Shown in pieces: positions 37,383 through 46,232 of a stretch of 64,000 nucleotides of DNA. Below the pieces are notes generated by a model. The model searched no databases, had not been told where the DNA came from, and saw only the letters and a list, made by a program, of their open reading frames with translations. The DNA comes from Spirulina subsalsa PCC 9445. GTDB taxonomy: Bacteria; Cyanobacteriota; Cyanobacteriia; Cyanobacteriales; Spirulinaceae. A program made the position numbers and the translations under genes. Each line of letters starts with the position of its first letter. The first letter of the stretch is position 1. The stretch lies in contig NZ_JH980292.1 in assembly GCF_000314005.1 (NCBI RefSeq), positions 5,154,292 to 5,218,291 on the forward strand, given 5' to 3'.

Positions 37383-38705
37383 TTAGACGAGACGACCATA
37401 AATCATCCCAGCGAAGGTGGCCATCAGGACAACTAAACCGACAAAGACAAGGGTTTTTTTCGTTCCTAAAATGCTGCGAATGACCAACAAATTGGGGAGG
37501 GAAACGGCGGGTCCGGCAAGGAGGAGGGCGAGGGCGGGGCCTTGACCCATGCCGTTGCCGATTAAGCCTTGTAAAATGGGAACTTCGGTGAGGGTGGCGA
37601 AATACATCAGCGCGCCGGCTAGGGCAGCAAAGAAGTTAGCTCCGAGGGAGTTTCCGCCTACAGCCCAAATAATCCAGTTTGAGGGGATGAGGGCTTCTTG
37701 TTCCGGGCGACCGAGTAGGGCTCCGGCTAAGAGAACTCCGAGCAAGAGTAAGGGGAGGATTTGCTGGGCATAGTCCCATGTGGCCTCAAACCAGTCTGAG
37801 GCTTCCCCTGGGCTGCTACTGGTGAGCCACGATAGACCTATTACGGCGGTCGAGAAGGGAATAAGGGGGTATTGGGGAAATTGCCAGCAGAGGACGGCGG
37901 TTAGACCTGTGATTAGGATCACTTTGCCGGAGTTGAGATGGTGCCAGAGGATGAGAATGGCGGCTAGGGCGAGTCCAAAGCCTCCGGTTATCCACCATTT
38001 CAGGGTATAGAGGTTATACCATAGCCCAATGGTGCTGTCGGGTTTTGCCCAGTTCGCAAAGATGAGGATGCCGACTAATACACCCAGAAATAGGGTATTT
38101 TGCCAGAGGGGGCGGGTTTCTTCGTCTTCTGGGAGGGGGGCGGGGGCTTTAATGGGGATAGGTTGCTCGTGGCGAAAGATGAATTCCATCGCTAAACCAA
38201 TGACAATACTAAAGAGAATGGCTCCGATGGCGCGAGCGATGCCGAGTTGTAGCCCTAAAATCCGGGCGGTGAGGATGATCGCGAGGACGTTGATGGCTGG
38301 GCCGGAGTAGAGAAAGGCGATCGCCGGCCCCAAACCCGCCCCCATGCGATAGATGCCTGCAAATAAGGGGAGAACGGTACAGGAACAGACGGCTAAAATT
38401 GTGCCGGATACGGAGGCCACGCCATAGGCTAATCCTTTATTCGCCTGGGGCCCTAGGTAACGCATTACGGAGTCCTGACTGATGAAAATGGCGATCGCTC
38501 CGGCAATGAAGAAGGCGGGGATCAGACAGAGCAGGATGTGTTCTTGGGCGTACCAACGGACTAAATAGAGGGCTTCCCAGAAGGCACTGTGCAACCGTTG
38601 GGACTGTTGAAGGGCTTCGACGGGCAGGTAAAAACAGACTAAAAAGGCGATCGCAATGAGACCAAGGGATCTCCCATGTTCTCGCCAAAACGGGGACAGT
38701 TGCAT
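37383..38705 (-). CDS. UPF0718/DUF318-family permease (ArsP-like)
   Basis: A 440-residue polytopic membrane protein with about ten helices. The diagnostic Cys-Ser-Cys lies at residues 107-109 in AVCSCTVLPLFAGIYRMGAG, followed by GPAIAFLYSGPAIN; a second related half has LAGALMYFATLTEVPILQGL and LLLAGPAVSLPN. Relatives (ArsP-type) move methylated or trivalent arsenicals or other metal compounds out of the cell. A small CxxC redox protein lies 62 nt upstream and a MerR regulator before that, all on the same strand. The substrate is inferred to be a metal or metalloid. Confidence 0.85.
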   Translation of the reverse strand: MQLSPFWREHGRSLGLIAIAFLVCFYLPVEALQQSQRLHSAFWEALYLVRWYAQEHILLCLIPAFFIAGAIAIFISQDSVMRYLGPQANKGLAYGVASVSGTILAVCSCTVLPLFAGIYRMGAGLGPAIAFLYSGPAINVLAIILTARILGLQLGIARAIGAILFSIVIGLAMEFIFRHEQPIPIKAPAPLPEDEETRPLWQNTLFLGVLVGILIFANWAKPDSTIGLWYNLYTLKWWITGGFGLALAAILILWHHLNSGKVILITGLTAVLCWQFPQYPLIPFSTAVIGLSWLTSSSPGEASDWFEATWDYAQQILPLLLLGVLLAGALLGRPEQEALIPSNWIIWAVGGNSLGANFFAALAGALMYFATLTEVPILQGLIGNGMGQGPALALLLAGPAVSLPNLLVIRSILGTKKTLVFVGLVVLMATFAGMIYGRLV

Positions 38706-38767
38706 AATAGGTAATGGGGAATGGGGACTTGGGAATCAAGCACGATTAATTCCCTATGGTTGACCTG

Positions 38768-39019
38768 TTAAGAAGGCTGTGCTTCTAACAGGGTTTGCAA
38801 TTGTTCTGGGGTGGCAACTTTCCCCTGACTCATCACCTGACCGTCCACGATGAGAGCGGGGGTTTTCATGACACCCCGTTCCGCAATTTGTAGGGGATCG
38901 GTAATATGGAGAACTTCGGCATCCCAGTTTAATAATGCGATCGCCTCTTTCACATTAGTTTCCAATTGCTGACACTTTTTGCAGCCCGTGCCGAGAATTT
39001 GAACGGTTCGTTTTGCCAT
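38768..39019 (-). CDS. Small thioredoxin-like disulfide protein (CKKC)
   Basis: An 83-residue thioredoxin-fold protein with Cys13-Lys-Lys-Cys16 in ILGTGCKKCQQLETNVKEAI and the cis-Pro block GVMKTPALIVDGQVMSQGK. Such small redox-active disulfide proteins are regularly found beside UPF0718 permeases, where they may reduce or carry the metal(loid). It is the first gene after the MerR operator at 39089-39110 and is followed by the permease. Confidence 0.88.
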   Translation of the reverse strand: MAKRTVQILGTGCKKCQQLETNVKEAIALLNWDAEVLHITDPLQIAERGVMKTPALIVDGQVMSQGKVATPEQLQTLLEAQPS

Positions 39020-39081
39020 GAGGATTCTCCTAGGGATATTTGATACTCTCTCCCTCTAATGGGGGAGGAAGGTTCAACTTT

Positions 39082-39113
39082 ATCCTAGACCCTATACCTG
39101 GGTATAAGGTCAA
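39082..39113 (-). promoter_or_regulatory. MerR-type operator/promoter of the thioredoxin-permease genes
   Basis: Minus strand: TTGACC (-35, 39113-39108) and TAGGAT (-10, 39087-39082) stand 20 nt apart, longer than the usual 17. The spacer overlaps the dyad ACCTTATACC-CA-GGTATAGGGT (39110-39089; 9 of 10 arm positions match). This is the classic layout where MerR proteins untwist an over-long promoter. Confidence 0.75.
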
Positions 39114-39132
39114 GCCCCTAGAGCCAAATTTC

Positions 39133-39537
39133 TTAAACCAGATCCGGGGATTGGTCTAAAACAACACATTGCTGATCCAGTTTTTGCAGATTGGTCTGGC
39201 AACGCTGCGCTAGTTTAGCTAGTTCCCCATGCAGGGCTTGTAATTGTTCCATCTGAGCCTCAATGTCCCTAAGTTTTTGAGTCAAATGCTCATATAGGGC
39301 TTGGCAAGTGAGCGATCGCCCATCTTTGAGCGCCAAGATCTCCTTAATTTCCTCCAAACTCAAGCCCAAGGTTTTCGCCCGACCAATGAATGCCAGTCGT
39401 TCCACATCTTCCGGGCTAAACAAGCGATAGCCCCCCTCACTACGGTGGGGGGGTGGAATCAAGCCAATCCGCTCATAAAAATACAAAGTTTGGGGGTTCA
39501 GATTTAACTGACGTGCTACTTGCCCGACTTGCAACAT
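39133..39537 (-). CDS. MerR-family metal-responsive regulator
   Basis: A 134-residue MerR-family activator. The N-terminal winged helix includes VGQVARQLNLNPQTLYFYER and GGYRLFSPEDVERLAFIGRA; a long dimerisation helix follows. Cys78, Cys113 and Cys124 fit the positions used for metal binding in MerR/ZntR-type members. The start at 39537 has GGAGAG 9 nt upstream and begins at the winged helix; an earlier ATG at 39597 would add 20 unrelated residues. It is encoded just upstream of its likely operator and target genes. The inducing metal is not known. Confidence 0.88.
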   Translation of the reverse strand: MLQVGQVARQLNLNPQTLYFYERIGLIPPPHRSEGGYRLFSPEDVERLAFIGRAKTLGLSLEEIKEILALKDGRSLTCQALYEHLTQKLRDIEAQMEQLQALHGELAKLAQRCQTNLQKLDQQCVVLDQSPDLV

Positions 39538-39587
39538 GGTTCTCTCCGCTAGATCAAACTGCCCCAAACTTATCCATGAAGGCTGAA

Positions 39588-41753
39588 CTAACTCCAAAAC
39601 TCATCTAGATTAACCTCCGACATCTCTTGCTGTACCTCTTGGAAGTAGCTACTTTCGGTTAACATTGCCACCTCTCGTTCTCGTTTTTTGTGGTCAATTT
39701 CAATCTGTAACTCTTGCAGTTGTCGCCGTAATTCCTCCTCCTGTCGCTTGCGGTCGGTAATATCTTGAACCATCCCCTCATAGTACAATATATTGCCGTC
39801 TTGATCCTTCACAACCCGAGCATCAATTTGAGTCCAGATAATACTCCCATCTTTGCAATAACACCGATATTCAAAATCTTTAACGGAGTTTTGTTTTTGC
39901 AATAAAGCGCGAAACTCTTGGCGTTTTTCTGGGTCAACATAGAGTTGTTCGCTAATGTTGGTAATACTGGTAATCATTTCCTCGGGGGATTCGTAGCCGT
40001 AAATTTTGGCTAAGGCCGGATTAGCATTGATAAAACGGCCTTCGGGGGAGGATTGAAAAATCCCCTCTAAGGCGTTTTCAAAGATGCTGCGGTAGTTTTC
40101 CTCAGCAATGCGTAAGGCTTCTTCGGCGCGTTTACGATCGGTAATATCCCGCACCATAATTAAAACCTCGTCCTCTGCCAAGACTAAAATCCGCACCTCT
40201 TCTTCTTGGACTTCACCGTTAACGGTGATGCGATGCTCATAAACTTGCAATTCCCCCGTGGCTAAGGCCTGCTGAATATAGTGCATTCGCTTGTCGGCTA
40301 AGTCTTGGGGGAGGGATTCATGGACGGTGGTTCCGGTGCTGAATTGCTTGACTCCGTGGACTCCCCGGAGGCGATCGCATCCTACAATATCCACATAGAC
40401 CCCATTCCCTTTGGCGCGAATCATTAAATCCGGAATCGTGTTGACAATGGCGCGATTAGTCGCCTCACTTTGGCGCAGTGCATCAAAGGATTCTTTGAGT
40501 TGCCGTGCCATAGTGTTAAAAGAACTGGCCAAGCGGTCAATTTCAATGATAGAACTGGCTTTAACCTGTTGCTCCAATTTCCCTTGAGCCAATTTATCAG
40601 AGGCCTGGGAAACGCGCAAAATGGGACGAGTGACCCAGCGCGAGGTGAAAACTCCCAAGAGGATGGCAATTCCTAACGCTAAGATACTTAAACCCAAGGT
40701 TTGCTGACGACTGGCGGTAATTTGCGCCATAAAGTCTGACTCAGGAATAGTCAAAACAACCAGCCAGTCTAAGTTTTCATCCTGAAAGGGGACAATCTGC
40801 ACATATTGCCGTTCCCCATTCAGTTCAAACTCTAGGGACTCGATGCTTTCAATATTGCTCAAGTCGGCAAAACGTTCTTGCAAATATTCGGCCGTGCCGC
40901 GAATGGTCTTATTTTCGCTCTCGGTGGCTAGAATGCGATCGCTCTCTTCTCCTTCTCCCGTAATGGTCGGTTCCGTCGTAGAAGTCGCCACCACTTGCCC
41001 AGAACGCTCTACAATAAAGGCCGTGCCTGTTTTGCCAATATCCAGACCTTGCAGGAAGTTGTTCAACTCTTCGGGGAGAAAAAAGTCTGTCCCACAAACT
41101 CCCATAAATTCACCCTCGACCACACTATAGACCGGAGCACTGGCGGTAACAGTGGGTAAGAGGGTAGAAAAAGAGAGATAAATGGCACTCCACATCACTT
41201 TCCCCTCAGCCCTTGCCGCCTTATACCAAGGCCGTGAACGAGGGTCATAGGGACGATCTAAACTCCCCACTTGTTCAGCGCGATTACCGCGACGATTAAA
41301 GGCGAAATCTTGGCGCTTATACTCCGTGTCGGCGTTGCTATAGACAAACGTCAGCTTAGACCGATCCGCTTGGGACAAACGACCGACCCCGAAAAAACTG
41401 CCTTGTTCATCCCCACAGTAGACGTAACTCAAACTCGGATACAGTTGCATTTGTTGCCATAATTGATGCTCTCCTTGGGGATTACTCACGGAAATATCCC
41501 CATGAGCGAAAGCATTGGCATTTAGGCGATTAATCGTATGGGGAACCTCCGTATAAGAAGATAATTTTTCAGTAATACGGTTGGTTAATTCTGTGCGCAA
41601 TTGATCCGCCACATCATTAACGGCTTGTTCTCCACTGCGATAAGCGATCCATCCCACTAGGCCAACGGCGGCTAGAATTTGTAATAGAAACGGGATTAGG
41701 AGGGTTGTCCGCAGGCGAAATCGACGCACTGGGACGTTATTTTGATGGATCAT
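39588..41753 (-). CDS. Membrane sensor: dCache-HAMP-PAS-PAS without output domain
   Basis: A 721-residue membrane protein. TM1 is about residues 17-37; the periplasmic double Cache domain (about 40-330) has RPYDPRSRPWYKAA, GVCGTDFFLPEELN and GKTGTAFIVERSGQVVAT; TM2 is about 350-368; HAMP follows with PILRVSQASDKLAQGKL; two PAS domains (NTIPDLMIRAKGNGVYVDIV; SIFENALEGIFQSSPEGRFI) end in ITDRKR. The C-terminus is a short coiled coil and the tail SYFQEVQQEMSEVNLDEFWS. No kinase, GGDEF, cyclase or methyl-accepting domain follows, so it must signal through a partner. It lies 65 nt downstream of the glutaminase gene. Confidence 0.85.
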   Translation of the reverse strand: MIHQNNVPVRRFRLRTTLLIPFLLQILAAVGLVGWIAYRSGEQAVNDVADQLRTELTNRITEKLSSYTEVPHTINRLNANAFAHGDISVSNPQGEHQLWQQMQLYPSLSYVYCGDEQGSFFGVGRLSQADRSKLTFVYSNADTEYKRQDFAFNRRGNRAEQVGSLDRPYDPRSRPWYKAARAEGKVMWSAIYLSFSTLLPTVTASAPVYSVVEGEFMGVCGTDFFLPEELNNFLQGLDIGKTGTAFIVERSGQVVATSTTEPTITGEGEESDRILATESENKTIRGTAEYLQERFADLSNIESIESLEFELNGERQYVQIVPFQDENLDWLVVLTIPESDFMAQITASRQQTLGLSILALGIAILLGVFTSRWVTRPILRVSQASDKLAQGKLEQQVKASSIIEIDRLASSFNTMARQLKESFDALRQSEATNRAIVNTIPDLMIRAKGNGVYVDIVGCDRLRGVHGVKQFSTGTTVHESLPQDLADKRMHYIQQALATGELQVYEHRITVNGEVQEEEVRILVLAEDEVLIMVRDITDRKRAEEALRIAEENYRSIFENALEGIFQSSPEGRFINANPALAKIYGYESPEEMITSITNISEQLYVDPEKRQEFRALLQKQNSVKDFEYRCYCKDGSIIWTQIDARVVKDQDGNILYYEGMVQDITDRKRQEEELRRQLQELQIEIDHKKREREVAMLTESSYFQEVQQEMSEVNLDEFWS

Positions 41754-41818
41754 TTTCGGTTCTCCTAAATGGCAACAAGAGAATTTTCTCTCAATATTTC
41801 AATGGTATTTGAGGAACG

Positions 41819-42850
41819 TTACCAGTCGTTGATACCCTCTCCGCCAGCCATCCATTCCTCTACATTGCGATCGCTCTTGGCCGCGTTAAACAAATGCAGA
41901 CCAAAATCCCGGGAGAGTGCCTCACACACCTTAATTCCCCGGACACTATTCCCCTTAACATCCAAAGGAGGGGAAAAAATACCAATTCCCAATTTACCCG
42001 GCACCAGAGAGACAATCCCCCCACCGACACCACTTTTAGCAGGCATTCCCACGCGATAGGCCCACTCCCCCGATGCGTCATACATTCCACAGGTGAGCAT
42101 CACACTAATCACATCCTGCACATAGCGTTCATCAAGAGCGCGTTCCTTCGTTACCGGATTCACTCCCCCATTGGCTAAGGTAGCGGCAATCATCCCTAAA
42201 TCTCGCGCATTAACCAGAATCGAACATTGCTGAAAATAGAGGTCTAATGTTTCCTCAATTTTGTCGCTAATCATCCCGAAATTGAGCATTAAATAGGCCA
42301 TCGCTCGATTGCGGTTTCCCGTCGCTTTTTCCGACAAAAAAACCGGGACATTGATATCATGTTCCCGTCCGGTATAACGTCTGAACATTTCCAACAGCCG
42401 TTTTAGCCGTTCCGTGCTACCATTGCCCTTAATCAAGTCAGCTGTTGCGATCGCCCCAGCATTGACCATCGGGTTATAAGGACGGTTCGTAGCTTCATCC
42501 AACACAATGGCGTTAAAAGCCTCTCCCGTTGGCTCAACACTCACCTTGCTATTAACATAATCTCGCCCACAATCTTCTAAGGCTAACCCAAAAACAAAGG
42601 GCTTAGAAATGGATTGAATCGTGAACAATTGGTCACAATTCCCCACCTCAAAAACCTGCCCATCCTTACTCACAACACAAATCCCAAACCAGTCCGGTTT
42701 TGCTAAAGCCAACTCCGGGATATAATCAGCCACTTTCCCCTCATTTAAGGGCTTATATCTTTCGTATAACTCATTCAGATAGCCCCGAAAGGGAGACGTT
42801 ACCGCACTAATAGAACTGGCGAGGGACTTTAAATCTCCTAAATCTGACAT
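41819..42850 (-). CDS. glsA: Glutaminase A
   Basis: Hydrolyses glutamine to glutamate and ammonia. The 343-residue product has the serine-hydrolase-like fold with the catalytic Ser-x-x-Lys in IQSISKPFVFGLAL, GEAFNAIVLDE, NPMVNAGAI, ATGNRNRAMAYLM, GMYDASGEWAYRVGMPAKSG and GGGIVSLVPGKLGIGIFSPP. Length fits the GlsA/YbgJ family plus a short C-terminal tail. It follows the ParA-like gene by 5 nt and precedes the PAS sensor, so it is probably made under the same control as a signalling pair. Confidence 0.93.
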   Translation of the reverse strand: MSDLGDLKSLASSISAVTSPFRGYLNELYERYKPLNEGKVADYIPELALAKPDWFGICVVSKDGQVFEVGNCDQLFTIQSISKPFVFGLALEDCGRDYVNSKVSVEPTGEAFNAIVLDEATNRPYNPMVNAGAIATADLIKGNGSTERLKRLLEMFRRYTGREHDINVPVFLSEKATGNRNRAMAYLMLNFGMISDKIEETLDLYFQQCSILVNARDLGMIAATLANGGVNPVTKERALDERYVQDVISVMLTCGMYDASGEWAYRVGMPAKSGVGGGIVSLVPGKLGIGIFSPPLDVKGNSVRGIKVCEALSRDFGLHLFNAAKSDRNVEEWMAGGEGINDW

Positions 42851-42855
42851 AAGCC

Positions 42856-43614
42856 TTACCCCTCTATAATTTGTTGGGCAACTTTAGCAAATTCTTGGCT
42901 CACAGGATGCTCAGGATACCTAACACAAAATACCCCCTCACTGGCCAGTTGAACAATATCCTCCGACAGGGGAAACACACCAGCCACCGTTTCTGAGTAG
43001 GTTTCCTCAACCTTTTGTTTTAAAGCCTCCAAATTTAGCTTACTATGAGCCTTATTCACCGCTAAAAGCATCTTGCGAACCTTTAACTGACGCGCCACAT
43101 CCACCGTCACCGCCGTTCCTTGATAATCTTGCTTATCTGGGCGTAAAATCAAGATTAAAATATGAGAAATAGCAATAGAAAGAAACGTTTCCTTCGACAA
43201 ACCAGGGTGAGTATCAATGAACAAATAATCCAACTCTAAAGCCTTGACCAAGCGACGAAAACCGTCATTCATCAACTTAACATCATAGCCATTTTTCAAA
43301 ATGCGAGCGATATCATCTGCTTTCACACTAGAAGGCACCAGATACAGTTTCCCATTCCCCGTTACACCGACATTCGCACTGACATCATAGGCCGCATCTT
43401 CAATGCCACTTTCCCCCCATAAATAATTATTCAGGGTTTTGTCCATTTGTTCGGGTTCAAGGCAGAATAAATTATGAATCCCCGGAGAAGGAACATCCGT
43501 GTCCACAACACCCACCCGGTAGCCTTTCGCGGCCACGGTAGTTGAAAGATTGGCCGTAAAGTTAGATTTACCTGTTCCCCCCCGGTAGGAGTGGATAGAA
43601 ATGACTTTTGGCAT
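42856..43614 (-). CDS. ParA/MinD-like ATPase with Arg in the deviant Walker A
   Basis: A 252-residue ParA/MinD-type ATPase. The Walker A is YRGGTGKSNF (residues 10-19): the second Lys (K16) is kept but the signature Lys of KGGxGK is Arg11. Then come GYRVGVVDTDVPSPGIH, the Walker B-like LDYLFIDTHPGL and the base-recognition region LLAVNKAHSKLNLEALKQ. No amphipathic membrane tail is obvious. It heads an operon with glutaminase and a membrane PAS sensor. It may position or switch the sensor or enzyme rather than segregate DNA, as no ParB or parS is near. Confidence 0.88.
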   Translation of the reverse strand: MPKVISIHSYRGGTGKSNFTANLSTTVAAKGYRVGVVDTDVPSPGIHNLFCLEPEQMDKTLNNYLWGESGIEDAAYDVSANVGVTGNGKLYLVPSSVKADDIARILKNGYDVKLMNDGFRRLVKALELDYLFIDTHPGLSKETFLSIAISHILILILRPDKQDYQGTAVTVDVARQLKVRKMLLAVNKAHSKLNLEALKQKVEETYSETVAGVFPLSEDIVQLASEGVFCVRYPEHPVSQEFAKVAQQIIEG

Positions 43615-44128
43615 AGTTTTTAATTAAGTCTCAGTAGGTCTGCAAATCAAGAGAGAACCGCAAGGATTCAGCCTTTCTTAGATAATCTCTCTCACCCCCC
43701 CCAATATAAGGAAATTTTGGCGATTTTTCCTCAATCAAAGAAAATTTTCCTGATTTTACCGCTTGGCATTAGCCTAACATTTCCTATTGCAGGGGATTCA
43801 GAGGGGATTTCCGGCTATGGTGAACCCTTACCGGGGAACTACCCAGCGCCAAGGATGCAAGGGTACAGTTTACACTTCCTGCTTTAAGGACTAATGCCTT
43901 TAGGTTTATACCCCCGCAAGGTCTGATTCAGCGCCCACAGGTCAAAGCCCTGCTCCCCAAAGCTTGTACAATGTTAGAGGATACTGGGTTTTTGTGCTAC
44001 CGAATACTGTCGTATTTTTAGGATTAAGTGGCGATTCATCCCTTTGTCAGCCTTCCATTCGGCAATTTCCCCGCACTTTTTAATAATCAATTAGAAAACA
44101 CTGTTTTATTCTTATGGAGTAGTTAATT
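43615..44128. other. Intergenic region between divergent ParA-like and TolB-like genes
   Basis: This 514-bp region holds promoters for both directions. A GC-richer stretch at about 43790-43960 contains words such as GGGGAACTACCCAGCG and AAGGATGCAAGGGTACAG that could fold, but no known RNA was recognised. A GGAG site at about 44116 serves the next gene. No coding frame is supported. Confidence 0.4.
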
Positions 44129-44668
44129 TTGGACAAAAGTGCATTCTCCCCATTCCCTCGTAAACCATCGCGCCTTTGGTTAAAACTCCTCCCCCTCCTC
44201 ACTCTCCTAACTAGCTGTGCCAGTTACCCCAGAGTGCTAAATTTCCCCTACGATATCGGGGGACGAGGCCTCAATAGTCCCAATTCTGAACTTACCCCTC
44301 ACATTGCCTCAGAATATATTGTTTTTACCTCAGACCGTAACCGTTCCCAAGATGTGTATTTATTCGATGCCAGTAAGCGGCAACTGGTGGAACTTCCCGG
44401 ACTCAATGCCTTAGATGCCACAGCCTCTCATCCGGCCATTTCTGAAGATGGGCGCTATATTGTTTATGCTTCCAGTCGTTTGGGACGGTCTGATATTTAT
44501 TTATATGACCGGGAAACAGGACTCAATCGCAATCTTACCGAAGGATTACAGGCCCAAGTGCGACACCCAACGATTAACGGAGATGGGTCAATTATCGCTT
44601 TTGAGGCCAATAAAGATGGACAATGGGATATTTTAGTCTATGATTCCTCCGGCCAGCCTCTGCGTTAA
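44129..44668 (+). CDS. TolB-like half-propeller lipoprotein (first of tandem pair)
   Basis: A 179-residue exported protein. It starts with TTG, with GGAG 8 nt upstream. A basic N-terminus and hydrophobic stretch end in the lipobox LLTSC. Three TolB/WD-like blades follow: IVFTSDRNRSQDVYLFDAS, HPAISEDGRYIVYASSRLGR (DIYLYDR) and HPTINGDGSIIAFEANKDGQ (WDILVYD). Three blades are too few for a closed six- or seven-blade propeller, so it may pair with its neighbour. The next gene, a clear paralogue, overlaps it by 29 nt. Confidence 0.8.
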   Translation: MDKSAFSPFPRKPSRLWLKLLPLLTLLTSCASYPRVLNFPYDIGGRGLNSPNSELTPHIASEYIVFTSDRNRSQDVYLFDASKRQLVELPGLNALDATASHPAISEDGRYIVYASSRLGRSDIYLYDRETGLNRNLTEGLQAQVRHPTINGDGSIIAFEANKDGQWDILVYDSSGQPLR

Positions 44669-45143
44669 ATTTAGCCTATTCCTGCTGTTGCTGGGGGGGT
44701 GTGGGAGGAGTCTGTGGGTGAGTCCTCAAATTCCCACAGGGGGATTGAATAGTCAAGCGCCGGAGGAGTACCCCAGTTATAGCGCCGATGGTCGTTATTT
44801 GGCCTTTGCTTCGGAGCGCAACGGCCACCGGGACATTTTCCTTTATGATCTGCAAAATCGAACCCTAGTAAGTTTACCGAATTTAAACCGTCGGGACTCG
44901 TCCCAAGACCAACCCGCGTTAAGTCAGGATGGGCGTTTTTTGGCTTATATTTCCACAGAACGGGGGAGGAGTGATGTTTTTGTGTATGATCGTCAAACGG
45001 GGCGATCGCAACTGCTCACGGCCAACTCCAGAGGCAGCGCCCGTCATCCCACCATTACCGGAGATGGTCGTCAGATTGCCTTCCAAACCAGTGAACTCGG
45101 ACAGTGGAATATTGCTGTTGTGGAAAATAATGCCGCACCTTGA
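44640..45143 (+). CDS. TolB-like half-propeller lipoprotein (second of tandem pair)
   Basis: A 167-residue paralogue of the preceding protein. A hydrophobic leader ends in the lipobox LLGGC. The three blades are YPSYSADGRYLAFASERNGH, QPALSQDGRFLAYISTERGR (SDVFVYDR) and HPTITGDGRQIAFQTSELGQ (WNIAVVE). The 29-nt overlap with the first gene suggests coupled translation. Together they would give six blades, the number found in TolB. Whether they assemble is untested. Confidence 0.82.
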   Translation: MIPPASLCVKFSLFLLLLGGCGRSLWVSPQIPTGGLNSQAPEEYPSYSADGRYLAFASERNGHRDIFLYDLQNRTLVSLPNLNRRDSSQDQPALSQDGRFLAYISTERGRSDVFVYDRQTGRSQLLTANSRGSARHPTITGDGRQIAFQTSELGQWNIAVVENNAAP

Positions 45144-45237
45144 ATCAATCTTTAATACTCAATACTCCAGTCGGAAAACGAACCGTTTCTATACTAATTT
45201 TTTCGCTCTAACTAACCCTACATAAACTCAATCCACA

Positions 45238-46089
45238 ATGAATTCCTTGTTAATCACGGCTCTTTTTCTCCTTTCTACTCCATCTCACCCCGGGTTAATG
45301 GGAGAACTCCCGGTTCAGCTTGAAGTAAAAACGCCACAGTACCTGAGCCAAACCTCTCAATCTATTAACTTTGAGCGACATTTTCAAGACCTTAACGTTG
45401 AGGGGTCAATCTTGATTTATGATTCCCAAAATAATCGCCGTTTTGAACATAACCCTCAACGGAATACTACCCCTTTCCCTACAGCATCCACCTTTAAAAT
45501 TCTCAATTCCTTGATTGCCCTAGAAACAGGTGTCATTGCCGATGATTTAGCCCTCTTAACGTGGGATGGGATTGAACGCACACTACCCCAATGGAATCGG
45601 GATCTAAACCTGCGAGAAGCGTTTAAAATATCCGGGGTTTGGTTCTATCAAGTTTTAGCCCGACGGGTAGGGTATGAAAGGATGCGAAACTGGATTAATC
45701 AAGTTGAATATGGCAATCAAAATATAGGTCGTCCAGAGGATATTGACCAATTTTGGTTAGAAGGACAATTACAAGTGACTCCTCAACAACAAGTTGATTT
45801 TTTGCAGCGTTTTTATAACAATCAATTGCCTTTCTCTTCTCGTTCCGTTAGTCTGGTAAAAGATATTATGATTATGGAAAAAACGCCAGCCTATACCCTT
45901 TCAGGAAAAACGGGTTGGTTCGGGTTTGGTAATCCTAATGTAATCAATATTGGCTGGTATGTAGGATATTTAGAAACTTCGGATAATGTTTACTTTTTCG
46001 CCACGAATATTGAGATGAAAGAACAACAAGACGCGGCGGCACGTCTTGAATTAACCCGTCGCTGTCTCCAAGATTTAGGAGCATTCTAG
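45238..46089 (+). CDS. Class D (OXA-like) beta-lactamase
   Basis: A 283-residue secreted serine hydrolase with all class D motifs: STFK at residues 84-87 in TASTFKILN, SGV at 132-134 in KISGVWFYQ, YGN at 158-160 in QVEYGN, W173 in DQFWLEG and KTG at 224-226 in LSGKTGWFGF. A short hydrophobic leader (LLITALFLLSTPS) suggests export. Class D enzymes hydrolyse penicillins and in some cases carbapenems through an acylated Ser and a carbamylated Lys. No transfer signs are seen at its edges; codon use is like the neighbours. It could instead be a penicillin sensor domain, but it has no membrane-bound partner. Confidence 0.88.
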   Translation: MNSLLITALFLLSTPSHPGLMGELPVQLEVKTPQYLSQTSQSINFERHFQDLNVEGSILIYDSQNNRRFEHNPQRNTTPFPTASTFKILNSLIALETGVIADDLALLTWDGIERTLPQWNRDLNLREAFKISGVWFYQVLARRVGYERMRNWINQVEYGNQNIGRPEDIDQFWLEGQLQVTPQQQVDFLQRFYNNQLPFSSRSVSLVKDIMIMEKTPAYTLSGKTGWFGFGNPNVINIGWYVGYLETSDNVYFFATNIEMKEQQDAAARLELTRRCLQDLGAF

Positions 46090-46114
46090 GGATTTATTCG
46101 CTTTATAAAATGGG

Positions 46115-46138
46115 TAGGGGTAACATGAATTACCCCTA
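46115..46138 (+). terminator. Hairpin after the beta-lactamase gene
   Basis: TAGGGGTAA-CATGAA-TTACCCCTA: a perfect 9-bp stem 25 nt after the stop. Only a weak T-run (AAATTT) follows, so termination would be partial. Confidence 0.45.
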
Positions 46139-46232
46139 AAATTTGCCTTAAAATTCAAACAAGATTACTGCTTGTCTTGCGTCTAATTTTCTGACCATAT
46201 AAGCGATTTGTTGTATAGCATCAATAGGGTCT

